A DNA stretch of 64,000 nt from Lithospermum erythrorhizon (GCA_019722365.1 JADFUC010000552.1:62001-126000); one strand, 5' to 3'. Positions 25,701 through 37,740 are shown, counted from the first letter of the stretch. Program-made: numbers and translations. The notes: generated by a model not told the origin, from the sequence alone.

Positions 25701-25940
25701 TGAAAAGTCATAATAGACCATCAAACCTCACATTTTTGTTTATAAATGGACTATTTCAAAATTCGTTGCGACACTTGCATTATATTTTTAAGCGAAGGGC
25801 ATATAAGTTTCAATTACTCCCCCATCATATGAAGACGGTCTAGTTTTAATATTTTCAAAACCTTAAAATAGAAAATTTGAATGTCAATTAAAGTTGACTT
25901 ATTTCTTAAAATGCATGTAAAAATTGATTAAATAGGACAA

Positions 25941-26820
25941 TGATAGCAGACACAAATAATATAAATATTGTGTAGAGATTTTACCAATATTATTTGTATA
26001 GCAGGAATCGATTGTAATTTATTAGATTACTATTTCATTGAGACTATCATGTGTATAAATAGCTAAAATGTTATTGAATGCATAACCTAATTATTCTATT
26101 TCACAGACGTGAGCCCAAACCAAAAATCTAAAATCCTAACATAAATTTTCTCATGGTATTACCACTTCTACACTTGTCTCATATACTAATGCAAATTTGG
26201 GTGGATGTTTAGATACCCATAGATTTACATCATGTTATTTTTTAGGTCGATAATCTTATTTCTTAATCTTCTAAGAGACAAACAACTCTATCCAAGCTCC
26301 AAGGTCAATACAAAGCGGTAGGTACTATGGTTTTCGAGTCTTGTTAGCTCCGCAACCTTCTCTTGAAACTTCATTGTGTCATTCAAACTTCCACTTTAGT
26401 TTATTATGATAATGGTAGTCTCGTATATATGTCACATAATCTTGTTCAATATCAACGCACAAAGCATATTGAAATGGGTATTCATTTTGTTAGTGAAAAA
26501 ATGGAACGCGGCGAAGTTCGAGTACATCATGTTCCATTCAGATACCAAGTTGCACACATATTCACTAAAGGTCTTCCCTTGATACTCTTTGAAGACTTCG
26601 AGCGCCTCACCGCCCGAGACCTCCGCTCGAAAGCGCTGGGGACTGAGAAAGCAAACATAATTAATATCAATATTGTGTAGATATTCTACCAATATTATTT
26701 GTATAGGAGGAATCGATTGTAATTTATCCGTTTCCTATTTCATTGAGATTCTCATGTGTATACATAACTAATATTCTTATTGAATAGACAACATAGAATT
26801 ATTCTACTTTCAAGCAAATT
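25941..26820 (+). mobile_element. Internally deleted copia element
   Basis: LTR-like copies at 25941-26153 and 26644-about 26820 share GTAGA(G/T)ATT(T/C)TACCAATATTATTTG, GGAATCGATTGTAATTTAT and CATTGAGA. TGGTATTAC follows the left LTR at the PBS position and CTGGGGAC precedes the right one at the polypurine position. Only the end of RNase H remains between them, so most of the internal region was deleted. The right LTR end is uncertain. Confidence 0.65.
26363..26620 (+). pseudogene. Copia RNase H C-terminal remnant
   Basis: The frame contains LVYYDNGSLVYMSHN, RTKHIEMGIHFV and VAHIFTKGLP, the classic end of copia RNase H ('CDN.SA...S.NPV.H.RTKHIE...HF.RE...G', 'ADIFTK.L'). It stays in frame for about 85 residues. 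It lacks the RT and the first half of RNase H, so it cannot act alone. Confidence 0.85.
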
Positions 26821-26959
26821 ATACGTAATAAACTTAAATCATTCATTTTGTGTAATGATCTTAATTCAAATTTTGTGTGATGTCATTCATTTTTTACTTT
26901 GGTTCTCAATAAACTTACACTTCTTACACATTTTGTGCACATCTCACTTATCCCTCCAT

Positions 26960-27267
26960 TATTGTTATTCTTATTATTAATATTATTATTATTAATATAA
27001 TATTATTCTATTTTTATAATTATTATTTAATAGTAATAATAATCATCAAAATAAAAATTAAAATAAAATAATAATAATAACCAATATAATAATAATTATA
27101 AAAACATAATAATAAATATGATAATAATAATAAAAAATATTAATAATAAATAATTAAAAAATTAATAATCACAAAATAATAATAAAAAATAAAATAAAAA
27201 TAAAAGAATAATAAAATTAATAGTAATAATAATAACAAAAATAATAATGAAAATAATAATAATGAAA

Positions 27268-27309
<42 letters not shown>

Positions 27310-27623
27310 CAATCATAATAATAACAAAAAAATAAAATAATATTAATAAAAATAAAAATAATAATAGTAATATTAAAAAATTATTATTATAATAAAATTG
27401 TAATAATAATAATAAGTAAGAATAAAATAATAATAATAAACAATAATAATAAAAAAAATAATAATTAAAATAATAATAATAATAATAATTAGTATTACTA
27501 ATAATAATACTAATAATAATAATAATAAATAATAATAATAATAATAATAATGATAATAATAATAATAATAATAATAAAAACAATCATAATAATAAGAAGC
27601 AAGTTAAAATAATAACATATAAA

Positions 27624-27658
<35 letters not shown>

Positions 27659-27685
27659 CTAGTAAATAATAATAATAACTATAAT

Positions 27686-27722
<37 letters not shown>

Positions 27723-27890
27723 CAATTATAATAATAATTGTAAAATATAACTAATTTAATTATAATAATAATTACAATAATAATAATAATTATAATAATA
27801 ATAATTATTATTATTATAGTTAATGATAATAATAACTATAATAATTAATAATATATTTTAATAGTGATATTTATTCTATTCATATTAATA
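26960..27890. repeat. Very long imperfect (AAT)n microsatellite
   Basis: About 0.9 kb made almost only of AAT/ATA/TAA triplets with scattered C, G and A interruptions. It switches to the complementary TTA register near 27800-27830. Long tyrosine/leucine reading frames here are artefacts of the triplet repeat. Confidence 0.95.
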
Positions 27891-28612
27891 ATATTTATTA
27901 TTTATTTAACTATTATAGTATTATTTATTTTATATATGATGCATATATATAAATGAAATAGAGTAGGATAAAGTTGTCAATACAACTCAATTTAAGTCTT
28001 TTTCTTTGAACTGTTATCAAACACCTAAATATTTTCAATATTCATATTCAAGCTATAATTCGCTTCAGATTTCCGTTTTCGCCATGATTTAACAAAATGT
28101 GCTCTTAGTTTCCAAAAAAATTAAGTAAGTTTCGAACTTTTTTTAGGAAAGACTGGAAACAAAAGAATGTTTCCTCTACTTTTTTGTAAATTTGATATTT
28201 AAATAAAAAAAGAAACTATATATAATGATTTAATATAATTATGAATTTATATTATTGTCTAGTTTATATGATTTCTTTTATTTTTGTTAGATAATATTGT
28301 GCCTTATTAGGAGATAACATAAATATTGTTATGTATTATTTTGAAATTAATTACATTAAAATTGAGTCCGCTTTCGGTCCATTAAGACATTCTTAATGAA
28401 TGTTCATTAAGGGGCCTTTTTACAGATCACTCAAAACAATATTTGCACATCAGTCTAGGCGGCTATTAGCCCAGACAAAAATAGTTCATTTTCACAAACA
28501 GCTCAAACAAATTCCACTATCAATTTGAACGAATCATATTTTTCTCTCATCTTTCACAATTATTATTCGAACAAAGCAATCGGTGTTCAATTTCGATCAA
28601 TCAAACCAAAAC

Positions 28613-28697
28613 ATGGATGAAGAAGATGAAATTAGCGTTGAAAGTGAAGAAACTAAAAACAGAAACAGAAAATCTCGTCCAAAAAACTATAATCAAG
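28613..28697 (+). CDS. Candidate acidic/basic first exon
   Basis: ATG opens MDEEDEISVESEE followed by NRNRKSRPKNYNQ, then a donor-like CAAG|GTAAAA. The acidic-then-basic composition suits a nuclear or DNA-binding N-terminus. No family recognised; the possible next exon was not found. It is on the opposite strand to the FAR1 remnant. Confidence 0.3.
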
Positions 28698-28749
28698 GTA
28701 AAAATAACATGTTTAAAAGTTTTTTGTATATTTTTTGTTGTTGCATGTT

Positions 28750-28983
28750 GGTATAAATTAATGTATGAACCCCAATTTAAAATTGTTGGTTATTAGATTA
28801 ACGTGTGAACCCTAAATTATAATTGCTAGTTATTAAATTAATTTATGAACCTTAATTTACAATTGTTCGATATTAAATTAATGTATGAACCATAGTCTAC
28901 AATTGTTTGTTATTAAATAATGTATGAATCCTAATGTACAATTGTTGGTTATTAAATTAATGTATGAACCCTAATTTACAACT
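28750..28983. repeat. Tandem repeat, about 40 bp unit, 5-6 copies
   Basis: Units read TTAATGTATGAACCCTAATTTACAATTG with small changes; conserved words are TATGAACC, TACAATTG and GTTATTAAAT. It lies immediately after the candidate exon and before the FAR1 remnant. Confidence 0.85.
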
Positions 28984-28991
28984 TCAGCATG

Positions 28992-29455
28992 TCATTCTGC
29001 CAGTACAACTTGAAATGGATTAACTTCATGATGTAGCAAATACACTTGTTTAGGTGGATGGGTAGGATGAGTATGATGTGTATTCCATAAATAAATCTTA
29101 TAACAAGACAAATTAAGAACTCTCTTGAACTTCACTTCAGTAGTACAACCACATCGACTTTTAGGGCTCTCATGCACCTTTTTCATCTCAACATTATCAA
29201 CACTATCAACTAAATAGGTATTTGATGGATCTAATGCACTATTTTTTTCTAAAGCGTCTTTTGTTGCACATAGTGCATGTAATAATATTGATCATTTTTC
29301 TGCCCCTCTGTATCAATTTTACTACGCCACTATTTCCAAGTTTTAAAACCATTTTTCTATCCATAAGACATATAAAATTGTTCACATGACTCATGATTAG
29401 GAAACATGCAATTCTCTCATGACAATTCACAATTAGAAACACACGCATCATAACC
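28992..29455 (-). pseudogene. FAR1-type DNA-binding domain remnant
   Basis: Across two or three frames the minus strand gives FPNHESCEQFYMSYG, KIDTEGQKNDQYYYMHYV, then KSRCGCTTEVKF and HTHPTHPPKQ. This matches the FAR1 domain layout (residues around FYN.YA, a middle strand, then C...R.......W.V..F...HNH). FAR1 domains bind DNA with a WRKY-like zinc fold in FHY3/FAR1 and in Mutator-like transposases. Two in-frame stops and a frameshift break it. No MULE transposase or SWIM motif follows. Confidence 0.6.
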
Positions 29456-29639
29456 TTGAACAGACACAAGGTTAGACTCAACGACACACAAGAACTGCAT
29501 GAACAATTCGATAGATTGAACACAAAACCTTCAAAATAAACCAATAAGTTTCTCAGAGCTTAAATACTAGAGTACTAACAGTATATTATGCAACAAATTT
29601 TTATGAACAAATCAATACAAATATGTAGAATGATAAATA

Positions 29640-29960
29640 CATTAATTCAAATATTTTAATTTGGTTGTATTTATCAATTTGATCTACTAGTTATACCAAA
29701 TCAGTAAAAACAGGCTAAACTCATCCAACAATTACAAATTAATCAATTCAATCAACAACAATTTCAATAGGGTTCATAGATTATTATGGATTATACATAT
29801 ATTAATTACACACATCAATAACATTCGAAAAGCAAACTTTAGTTAAACAACCTAAATTCATCCAACAATTACAAATTAAAGCTCATAAATCAATTCAATC
29901 AGCAGTAATATCAAATTACGGTTCATACATTAATCAAATCAATATGCAACAACAAATCAA
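29640..29960. repeat. Diverged direct repeats within the FAR1 block
   Basis: CATCCAACAATTACAAATTAA and TCAATTCAATCA appear twice (about 29724-29756 and 29858-29902), suggesting a two-unit repeat of about 135 bp in what would be an intron. Confidence 0.45.
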
Positions 29961-30235
29961 AAAGCATAAGTATGTAGATTATTAACACGGTTCAGAATAG
30001 AAACACAACATCCTAACTACGATTATGATTAATCAATCATATAATAATTAAAGCGAAATGAACAAAACTCTACAATTGAGCCAAATTAACAATAAAACCT
30101 ATTAGTTTTTATAATACAAACCTAATGTTCTTATAATTAAGAATAATTAAATCGAAACAGAACAATATCAGAGTTAAGGAATCCAAATTAAAAAAAAAAT
30201 TAAAGTTCATCTAACTCACACAATTGAATTGGGAA

Positions 30236-30353
30236 CCTCTCCAGTAGGAAGCGCCGCCGCCGAGAGGATGAATCGTATTGGGAGAGCAAACATCGATCAA
30301 TTTGGTGATCGATCAATTTTGGCATCAACAACCATTTGAACTCTATATATAAT
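30236..30353 (-). promoter_or_regulatory. Minus-strand TATA box and GC-rich leader
   Basis: The minus strand has ATTATATATAGAG at about 30354-30342, then about 30 bp further down a leader with GGCGGCGGCGCTTCC and a donor-like GAGAG|GTTCCC at 30235. This would suit the promoter and non-coding first exon of the FAR1-like gene. Confidence 0.35.
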
Positions 30354-30933
30354 TCAATAATTGCAAGTTGCCCCCTCTAGAATATTACTATTTTCAGCTC
30401 CCCTCCCCCCTCCAACTAATTATAATAGCAAAGCAGCCCCTTAATAAAAACTATGGATACCCTAACTTTCTACATTAAAATTTGTTATTTTAAGAATATA
30501 TCTTCTACTTATATTATGACTCTAAAAAATTCTTCAATCTACATATAGTATACAGCTCTCACTTCATACGTGTGAGATAATTATAATTGTGTATTAACCA
30601 TTGTTTAGGTTAAATTTTTTCAATCTTTTCAAATAATAATAAATGTATAAATATTGTAATTAAAACTCCAAGTTTTTGTTAAAATTTTATCTCATGCATT
30701 TTATACCATCTAAAATTGATTTAAAAATATTTTATTTTATTTTTAATTTTGTTAATAAGATTGAATACTTATATTTGTTCTAATGTCTATATTTTTACGA
30801 ATATCTTTTAGTATATATAACTTATCTTAAGTTTTTAAGGTTTTATATCATTTCTTAAATATTTCTATAATATTTTCGAAATATTTTTTATTTTTATTAT
30901 TCCAAAAATATGTTCGAAAATGAAACTTCGAAC

Positions 30934-31156
30934 TGTTAAGATACTCATATCTACAGCTATATGGAAGCAAATCACATCACTGTCTATATAATATTTAATT
31001 ACTTCCTTGTGATTATTACCAGGATATTTCTGTCAATCTAATATTTGATTGGATTAGCTATTGATTATATAATCTCATACTTATGTAAAGTTATGCACTA
31101 TAAATACAACAGTCTACTACATTGAGACTCATTAGGCAAATAATTTGTTTTGTACA
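30934..31156 (+). repeat. 5' LTR of the second copia element
   Basis: Starts TGTTAAGATACTC, ends TTTTGTACA, 223 bp. Landmarks ATATGGAAGCAA, CTTCCTTGTGATTATTA and TTGATTGGATTA reappear at 37615-37700. Confidence 0.75.
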
Positions 31157-31171
31157 TGGTATAAGAGCTAC
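31157..31171 (+). promoter_or_regulatory. Primer-binding site
   Basis: TGGTATAAGAGCTAC directly after the LTR, one change from the copia consensus TGGTATCAGAGC (initiator tRNA-Met). Confidence 0.8.
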
Positions 31172-31268
31172 ATTGAACAAAGTTTGAATTTTTTGTTTCA
31201 ATCCATTTTTCTTTTCATTCTTCGCGCCTAAGCTGACACTTTGACTCTCCATAACCCACGAACTCGCA

Positions 31269-31436
31269 ATGATATTTCCACCCGATGTTGAACCAAAACT
31301 TGAAATCCCTTCTCAAGTCCCTTCACTTTCTAATGTCAAAATTTTTTGTGTCTGTTGAAGTCTCACCTACACAAATTTTTTGATATGGAAGAGACTCTTC
31401 GTTACCTTCTTGAGGAATTGTTGATGGAACAATCAG
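31269..31436 (+). pseudogene. Copia gag, 5' part
   Basis: An ATG at 31269 opens MIFPPDVEPKLEIPSQ, soon broken by a stop; a later frame reads MEETLRYLLEEL. It stops at the insertion point of the minus-strand solo LTR. Assignment rests on position after the PBS and on gag continuing at 36768. Confidence 0.45.
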
Positions 31437-33794
31437 TGTCAAATCCACCCGGCCGTTAAACGGCGAGAACCTAAGGCATTTACCGCCGCATCTCCCGTAG
31501 AGCATGCAAGGGATACACATATTCAACTTTATAATGTTCATACTATACATACAATACTATCTCCAAAATAACAAAACAGAGCATCTAACCTCATTGTCAA
31601 AACATCCATACAAAAAAAAAATACTCGAATATCTCGAAAATCATAATACCAGGCTGAGACAACATGCTCTCAGTCATAATTCCAAGTCCTTAAAGTAAAT
31701 CTTAGAGTACATGATTGTTCTAATCTATGAACAAAACATCTCTAAGTCAACCAATGCGAAACAAATGAAAACTCGAACTAAGTCAGAGGTACTCTCTATC
31801 AATCCAGCAATTGGTACCTCCAGATCCAATCCTAATGCGGAAGGTGAGTGAGAAATTGACTATCCACGGCTTAGTAAGTAATCGAAACACATCTAGATGG
31901 TCAAGCGCACACATACATATATAATATTTGCAAAACTATTTATATTATATGTATACAATATATGAAGTTAAAACATCAACTAGTGTAATCAATCCATTTG
32001 AAAACATTTATGCTTAAAACGTTTCACAAGCTCACAAAATGGCATCATCAAAACATATATTTAAACCACGCTTAGGTTCGTAGAAACTTCCAAAAACATA
32101 TTTCCTTTATTCAAACACAACCTGCCTATCTCGAGAACACCATTTAAGTGTAATAACCGGTAGCGACCCGTTAATAAAATAAACTAAAATATGAGATTTT
32201 TAATTTGTTGCCGTGAATTTGGGACCCACTAAATATTTTATGTTCGTTAATGTTAATGTTCGGAAGTTAGTTGTCGAAATAAGTTAAAACGAGAAGTAAT
32301 GATCGAATTAAAACGCGCGGATTTTCACCGTTTGGGCTAATGGGCTGACCAGGCTTAGAGTCGTCGTAATGGCAAAACCCCCCAAAACCCATTTTAACTT
32401 CTTCACTCTTCCCGACATAGAAGCAGTAGAACTCACTTAGTTTTTTTATTTTTCTTTCTCGATTTTCTCCCTCAATTCTCAAGCTTTGGAGCTGAAATTT
32501 TCGGAGAAGTTTCTCCTCTCGTCGTCCAGATCGTTTGAGGTAAAAGAGTCTTGATATTTTTGAGTATTTTGTAAATCTCAAACTTTGACTTTTATTTGAT
32601 TTTTTTGATATTTTTTTGAATTTTATTGCTCCAATTGATTCTTGGGTTGTAGATTAGTTATTCTTGGGTTGAAATATTGTGTTTAATGTGAAATTTCGGA
32701 CGTTTTTAGGGCCGTTGACTTTTTAAATTTTTGGGTTGACTTCGGATTTTTGGGGATATTATTGAATGGAATTATTGTCTAGAGAACTGATTGTAATATA
32801 GGAATTGTGTGTCGATATTTGGGGTAGAAAAGGGTAGTTATAGTTGAATTGACTTTTCGAATTTGATCGTAGGTTGATTTTTCGCTAAAATGTGGTGGTT
32901 AATGTAAATAAGTTAGTGGATCGTTATGGTGGTTGTTTTGGGATACAATTATGAATTATAAGTGTTGGAAGCAAATAGGTTAGGCGATCTTGTGGATTTT
33001 GAATATGAACCTAGGGATTAGGGGTTGAGAGTTATGGTTAAGTTAATAGGGAAAAAGTTGAAATTAGATTGATTGGAATTATTTGGAAATGTTGGGAGTT
33101 TGAATAGGATATAGGCTGACTATCGAATTTAGTCCGGGTAGCGAGGTTGGTCATCGAAATTGTTATTGAAACATAACTGGTAATCTTTACGTAAGTTGTA
33201 AATTTATAACTGAAATGAGTTAAAAAGTCTGGTATTTAAATTAGGATAAAGGGGTTGAAATGAATTCGCGAGTTGTGATTTTATTTTTTTGTAATGTGCA
33301 TTCGGACTCGGGACGTGGGAGCAGCGTGAAGATCGATTGAGCAGGCGTAGTGAGTGCCCAGCAGTGAGTTATCGCTGGTGTTATCTTATTTATGTTTGGG
33401 TGTTGTGTATGGTAAATTGGTTGTGACAATGCATCTGTGTTATAGACTTATACGTAGTGTATAGTTGTGGGGAAGCGTGGTGTTGAACTTGTGTGGGGGT
33501 CGCATTAGATGCATTATGGTGTGTTTATTGGAGGGTATTTATGTTTGAATATATTTATGTTTTAAGGGTGAATTTGAGTATGTTTATCTTTGAGTTACTG
33601 TTCACTGTATTCATGTTGAGTATATTTGTGTTATGGACGTATCTGGGAGTGTATCTCTGTTTGAGTGCAGGTTTTGTACGAATTGGTTGTAACGTGTGTG
33701 ATATGGATGTTACATTGAGACCGTTGTGTATTTGTTGTGTGTTTGACATTGTACGTGTGATTTGTGGACTGTTTGATTTGTGGATGTTGAGATG

Positions 33795-33935
33795 ATGTGG
33801 GGTGTTCGAAGGGTGAGCCTGCCGGGGAAAAGGATATAACGTGTTGGGTGTTCGAAGGGTGAGCTTCTTAGGGAAAAGGATATGTTGTTGTTGGGTGTTC
33901 GAGAAGGGTGAGCTGCCCGGGGAAAAAAAGGATGA
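33795..33935. repeat. Minisatellite in LTR family A, about 50 bp unit
   Basis: Three units each containing GGTGTTCGA(GA)AGGGTGAGC and GGGGAAAAGGATAT. The same three-unit array occurs in the other family A fragment at 51302-51440. Confidence 0.85.
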
Positions 33936-34149
33936 ATTGTTATATATGATGTTATTGTGGTTTCACTTTTGTAAATTATTTATTTGTGGTTGTAGTATTA
34001 ACGTGTTGGGTGAAATTTGGCTGATTACTTGTTTGGTTATGTGATGTGAAATATGATTTGTGAGTTAACGTAAGTCGAGGATTTTCTGAATGTGCGTTTA
34101 TTGATGATAGTATTTTACGTTATGATGCACAGGAGTAGTTAGCATATTT

Positions 34150-34152
34150 ATG

Positions 34153-34221
<69 letters not shown>
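34150..34221. repeat. (TA)n microsatellite
   Basis: About 70 bp of uninterrupted TA repeats inside LTR family A; absent from the family A fragment at 51650, so it expanded in this copy. Confidence 0.95.
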
Positions 34222-34223
<2 letters not shown>

Positions 34224-36767
34224 AACGTATTTATTCATCTTATTGCTACGTACCTACGTATCTGTTTATCACTCATTATCTTTGCATTGGATATGGGTAA
34301 GTGCCGTCAGGGTGATCCATTCCACTAATTTAATCGAGAGCACCCTTTCCCGCTACCTCAGTTGACGGGTGCCCTTTTTGAAGCGGTTGAGTTCGTGTCG
34401 GTGGCAATGGCCCCAGGTGAGGCGGGTGGGCTAGGATCTCGGCGGTCCTCTCTTTCATTATCTCGATGTAAGCAGGTTTTTACTTTTGGTTATGGAGATG
34501 TTGAAAATGAATCTTTGTGGTACATTTTGTGACTTGGTTGTTGTGGTGTTTTATGTTTTAGGTTTGACTAGAAATACCCACGATGGTTAAATTTTAATGT
34601 CGATGTTTCGGTTTTGAACTATTTTATTTTACATCAAACATCGGAGGTTCTCTGGTTTTTAAATAGGTGCTTTGTGTCGACCATCGATTGGTGACTCGGA
34701 TATACAAAGTTGATGGCGACTCGACCTCGAGGGGCGTACGACTCGAGGCGGGTGGAATACAATTATATTATCGAGGCGTAGGTTTACGCTTTAAGCGGGT
34801 TACGTGGTGTGTGTCTCGTGCGAGGAAGTGTTTATGCAAGAATTTGTGTCTGTGAGTCATGAATATAAGATAGGAAACTAGACTTGTAGTTACCCCGATT
34901 TGACCGCCGGGATTGAACCCGAGCCCAGTCGGATGGAGTAGTCTAAAAATATTTTATTTTTATTTTCTTTTAGTAGGCTAATGCGAGGATGCGACCGAGA
35001 GTTGAGTTGATCGCGGACAGATTGTAGGTGGGGGTGCTTAGAGTAGGCGAGAGACTGGTGTTGGTAGGGTGATCTTTGGGAAGAGGCCGGGGTAGACTGG
35101 GCGAGAGGTGCTAGGGGCGGAGCTCGTGGAGGCTAGAGGAAGAGGGCGTGGTGAGGGAGGCGAGTGTAGACGGCCGGGTCCCAGGAGAGTGCAATTCCCG
35201 GAGGTGAGTATGAGGATTTCGGGAGGCGGTGGGAGTGGCAGAGCCCCGGTACCCGACTGGGTGGCGCTCCGAGGCGGGTCGTTACATTAACTATATAGGC
35301 TTGATGCGGGTCACGTGGTAGGATTTCCTCCTACCTAAGGGACAACTAGGACTCCCCTCCACAGCACGAGCCTTGATCACGCTTTCCCGGTGTTCGCGGT
35401 TGCTGTGAAGTTCGGAACAACTGCAGGTATCTATCGATATCCTTGACCTTGGTTCTCATAATGATCAAACTAAATCACGTCAAATAATCTCCACAAAATA
35501 GAGTTTTAAGCAATCGCATCCATGTGCCCGTATCATACATAAAATTAGTTCAAAACTATAGCATCGATATTGCCCATATCAAGCAGAGATATAAATAGTT
35601 GAAAACATCGCATCGATATTGCCTATATTAGAAATGCTCTTGATTAAAATTATTGCATCGATATGCCTATATCACCTGGCAACTCAAACATATCGCATTT
35701 CATAAATCATTTTCATGCTTGACCAATTTAGAAATCATACATATAGTACTAGTTAAAAGGGGATATCATAACTCAAAGTGCATTTTACAAAAGTATCATT
35801 TCTTTATAAAAATAGTTTGATAACATAGTTTTATAAATATATATTTTTAGGTATCAAAATAACTAGACAGGGTACAACCCATTGCTTTCGATCATAAAAC
35901 TTACAAGCGATATCCTCGATCGGTCTCATACCAATACCTCAAAATCTAAATAGAAATAATAACATTGCGTAAATATTCGATTTCATATCGAGTCTATATC
36001 AATTTCAAATCTCTTATACATACAAACTGATATTCTTTATTATCAAAGTCCTATAACCTATAATCTAATCTTAAATTGTAGTCCCACCATTTCATATCCT
36101 ATAATTCGATAATATTACCTATAATTTTTAACTCAACATAAATTAATACACAACAATAAATCTAACTTTCATTAATTTCAACTAGCCAAGTCTATAACTC
36201 AAACACATAAAAGTATCAATCGATAATATACCCATAAAATTAATCTATTTTCACTAATCCCAGTCAACAGCAGAGCTAAACCACAAAATGTAATCAATTA
36301 AGCGAAATGGAAGCTTACAATAGTTGTCTTGTTTCAAAATCAATCAACTCCACCAAAGGAAGAAGGAGGCACGGCTTGAATTCACAGGGATGGGTGCGAA
36401 ATGGAGTTGGGAGGTTGATTTGGTTGGGTTTTCTTGAGGGGGTGGGGGTTGTTTGCGTTTTATAGGAGGTGGGAGGCGGCTATGGATTTCTACAGGGGAG
36501 GGGGGTTGAATTTGGGGTATTCACGGGGGATTGGGGGTATGGATTTGGGTAGTTTAGGTTTTTAACCCAAAACTTTTTAAAAATTATACTTTTATCCTCA
36601 AATTTTTCTTTTCTTATATAAAATACCCCATTTCTATTCTATTTATAAACCAATCTCAAAATATATTATTATATATATTCATATCAATATATTTATCTCC
36701 AAGCAACTACTATACTCTCCCAAAATATTTTATATCATTACTTTATCTAAATCTTCCGGATATTACA

Positions 36768-37590
36768 CATTCTCAATATTGGTTATTTGTGATACTACCA
36801 CTTTGGGTTGGATTCATGCAACTATATCATTACATGTTCTACAAACTCTTCTCAACTATAATTGCATGACTTCCAATGCAGCGTGGCTCACTCTTGGCGG
36901 CTTTCTCGACCATCTTCTTCTTTACACTTTCTTATCTCCTGAAGTCAATTTCCAAAATTTTGAAAAGGGCGTCTACATAGAATAATATGCGACAAATACA
37001 CGCGCTTGTTCTTTCGATCAATGGGGAAAACCATTTCTGAAGAAGATTTAATCAGACAATTACTTCTTGATCTCCTTTCACCATATCATACTTTTGTCAC
37101 AGTGATGAGTGCTACTCGTCCTTATCCCTCATTTTCTACACTCAAGCCTATGTTATTGAATGAGGAGGATCATGTCAAACGTTTGATGGGGAATGGTGAA
37201 ATAGGCATTCACAGTCTACCTTTATATCTTAGAACAAACATCACCAAAAATGAGGAACCTCTGTTCATACTAAGGAAAAAATGAAGCCATACAAATCTCA
37301 GAACTCTTACTTTCGAATCACTCCTTGGCCGCTTCCAGCCATTACGGTATTATGGTATTCTTAGTTCGCCTTGAAGTAAGTATTCTAGGAAACAACAATG
37401 CCAAATATGCGAGCATTATAATCATAGTGCTAAGGAATGTAGAAAGAGGTATGATCATACTTATGTGAGTTCTGAATTACCTAAGTCATTTGCAGCAATG
37501 AAGATGGATCCAACCCGATATTGTCCCCTTTACATCGATAGTGGGAGGCGTCAAATCTCGTATGACAAGTAACTTCTTCTCTTCTTGAAA
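36768..37590 (+). pseudogene. Copia gag, 3' part, with CCHC knuckle and protease start
   Basis: A frame at 37024-37281 reads TISEEDLIRQLLLDLLSPY...LLNEEDHVKRL, the C-terminal part of a UBN2-type gag. CQICEHYNHSAKEC at 37399-37440 is a perfect CX2CX4HX4C zinc knuckle that binds RNA in the virus-like particle. IDSG at 37534-37545 is the aspartic protease active site, after which the frame is broken and the 3' LTR begins. Pol is missing. Confidence 0.8.
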
Positions 37591-37740
37591 TGTCTTATCG
37601 TATCATGGAAATGCTAAATGGAAGCAATCACGTCCTTTGTCAATATAATATTTGATTGGTTCCTTGTGATTATTAACGGATATTTGTCAATCTATTGATT
37701 GGATTAACTATTAATTCATGATATTATAGCATGTAAGTTA
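37591..37740 (+). repeat. 3' LTR of the second copia element, truncated
   Basis: Starts TGTCTTATCGTATC and tracks the 5' LTR through ATGGAAGCAATCAC and GATTGGATTAACTATT. It stops where the foldback element begins; the remaining third is not found beyond 43369. Confidence 0.6.

Larger units (their letters stand above)
28411..30440 (-). mobile_element. DNA-transposon-like block with FAR1 remnant
   Basis: Left end GGGGCCTTTTTACAG and right end (complement) GGGGCTGCTTTGCT are short imperfect inverted repeats, with TTAA outside each. Inside are a FAR1-type domain on the minus strand, a minus-strand TATA box with GC-rich leader, and tandem repeats. FAR1 domains belong to FHY3/FAR1 regulators and Mutator-like transposases; the short ends and TTA/TAA flanks look more like PIF/Harbinger. 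The class is therefore undecided. Confidence 0.4.
32149..35286 (+). mobile_element. Gypsy solo LTR, family A (3.1 kb)
   Basis: Starts TGTAATAACCGGTAGCG, ends GGCGGGTCGTTACA, flanked by TTAAG (32144-32148) and TTAAC (35287-35291), a nearly perfect 5 bp target duplication. It has no internal domain. The last part of the same family reappears at 50829-52175. Frames such as 33493-33795 are not conserved there and are not genes. Confidence 0.75.
31437..36767 (-). mobile_element. Gypsy-like solo LTR, family E, split by another LTR
   Basis: On the minus strand it starts TGTAATATCCGGAAG (36767) and ends GGATTTGACA (31437). Its own length without the nested 3.1 kb LTR is about 2.2 kb. It lies inside copia gag, whose text continues on both sides. 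I see no clear target duplication. GCCGTTTAACGGC near the inner end is a perfect palindrome. Confidence 0.6.
30934..37740 (+). mobile_element. Copia element with gag but no pol, multiply interrupted
   Basis: The 5' LTR (30934-31156) is followed by PBS TGGTATAAGAGC and a gag start. Gag resumes at 36768 after a nested pair of solo LTRs, reaches a CCHC knuckle and an IDSG protease motif, and then meets the 3' LTR (37591 on) directly, with no integrase, RT or RNase H. The 3' LTR is cut off by the foldback element at 37745. It is either a gag-type deletion derivative or a TR-GAG. Confidence 0.7.

Noticed and set aside
27140..27725. Long tyrosine/leucine- and isoleucine-rich open frames
   Set aside because: Produced by the AAT microsatellite; no start context or motif.
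33493..33795. 100-codon hydrophobic open frame
   Set aside because: Inside LTR family A, broken in the second family A piece; composition reflects T/G-rich DNA.
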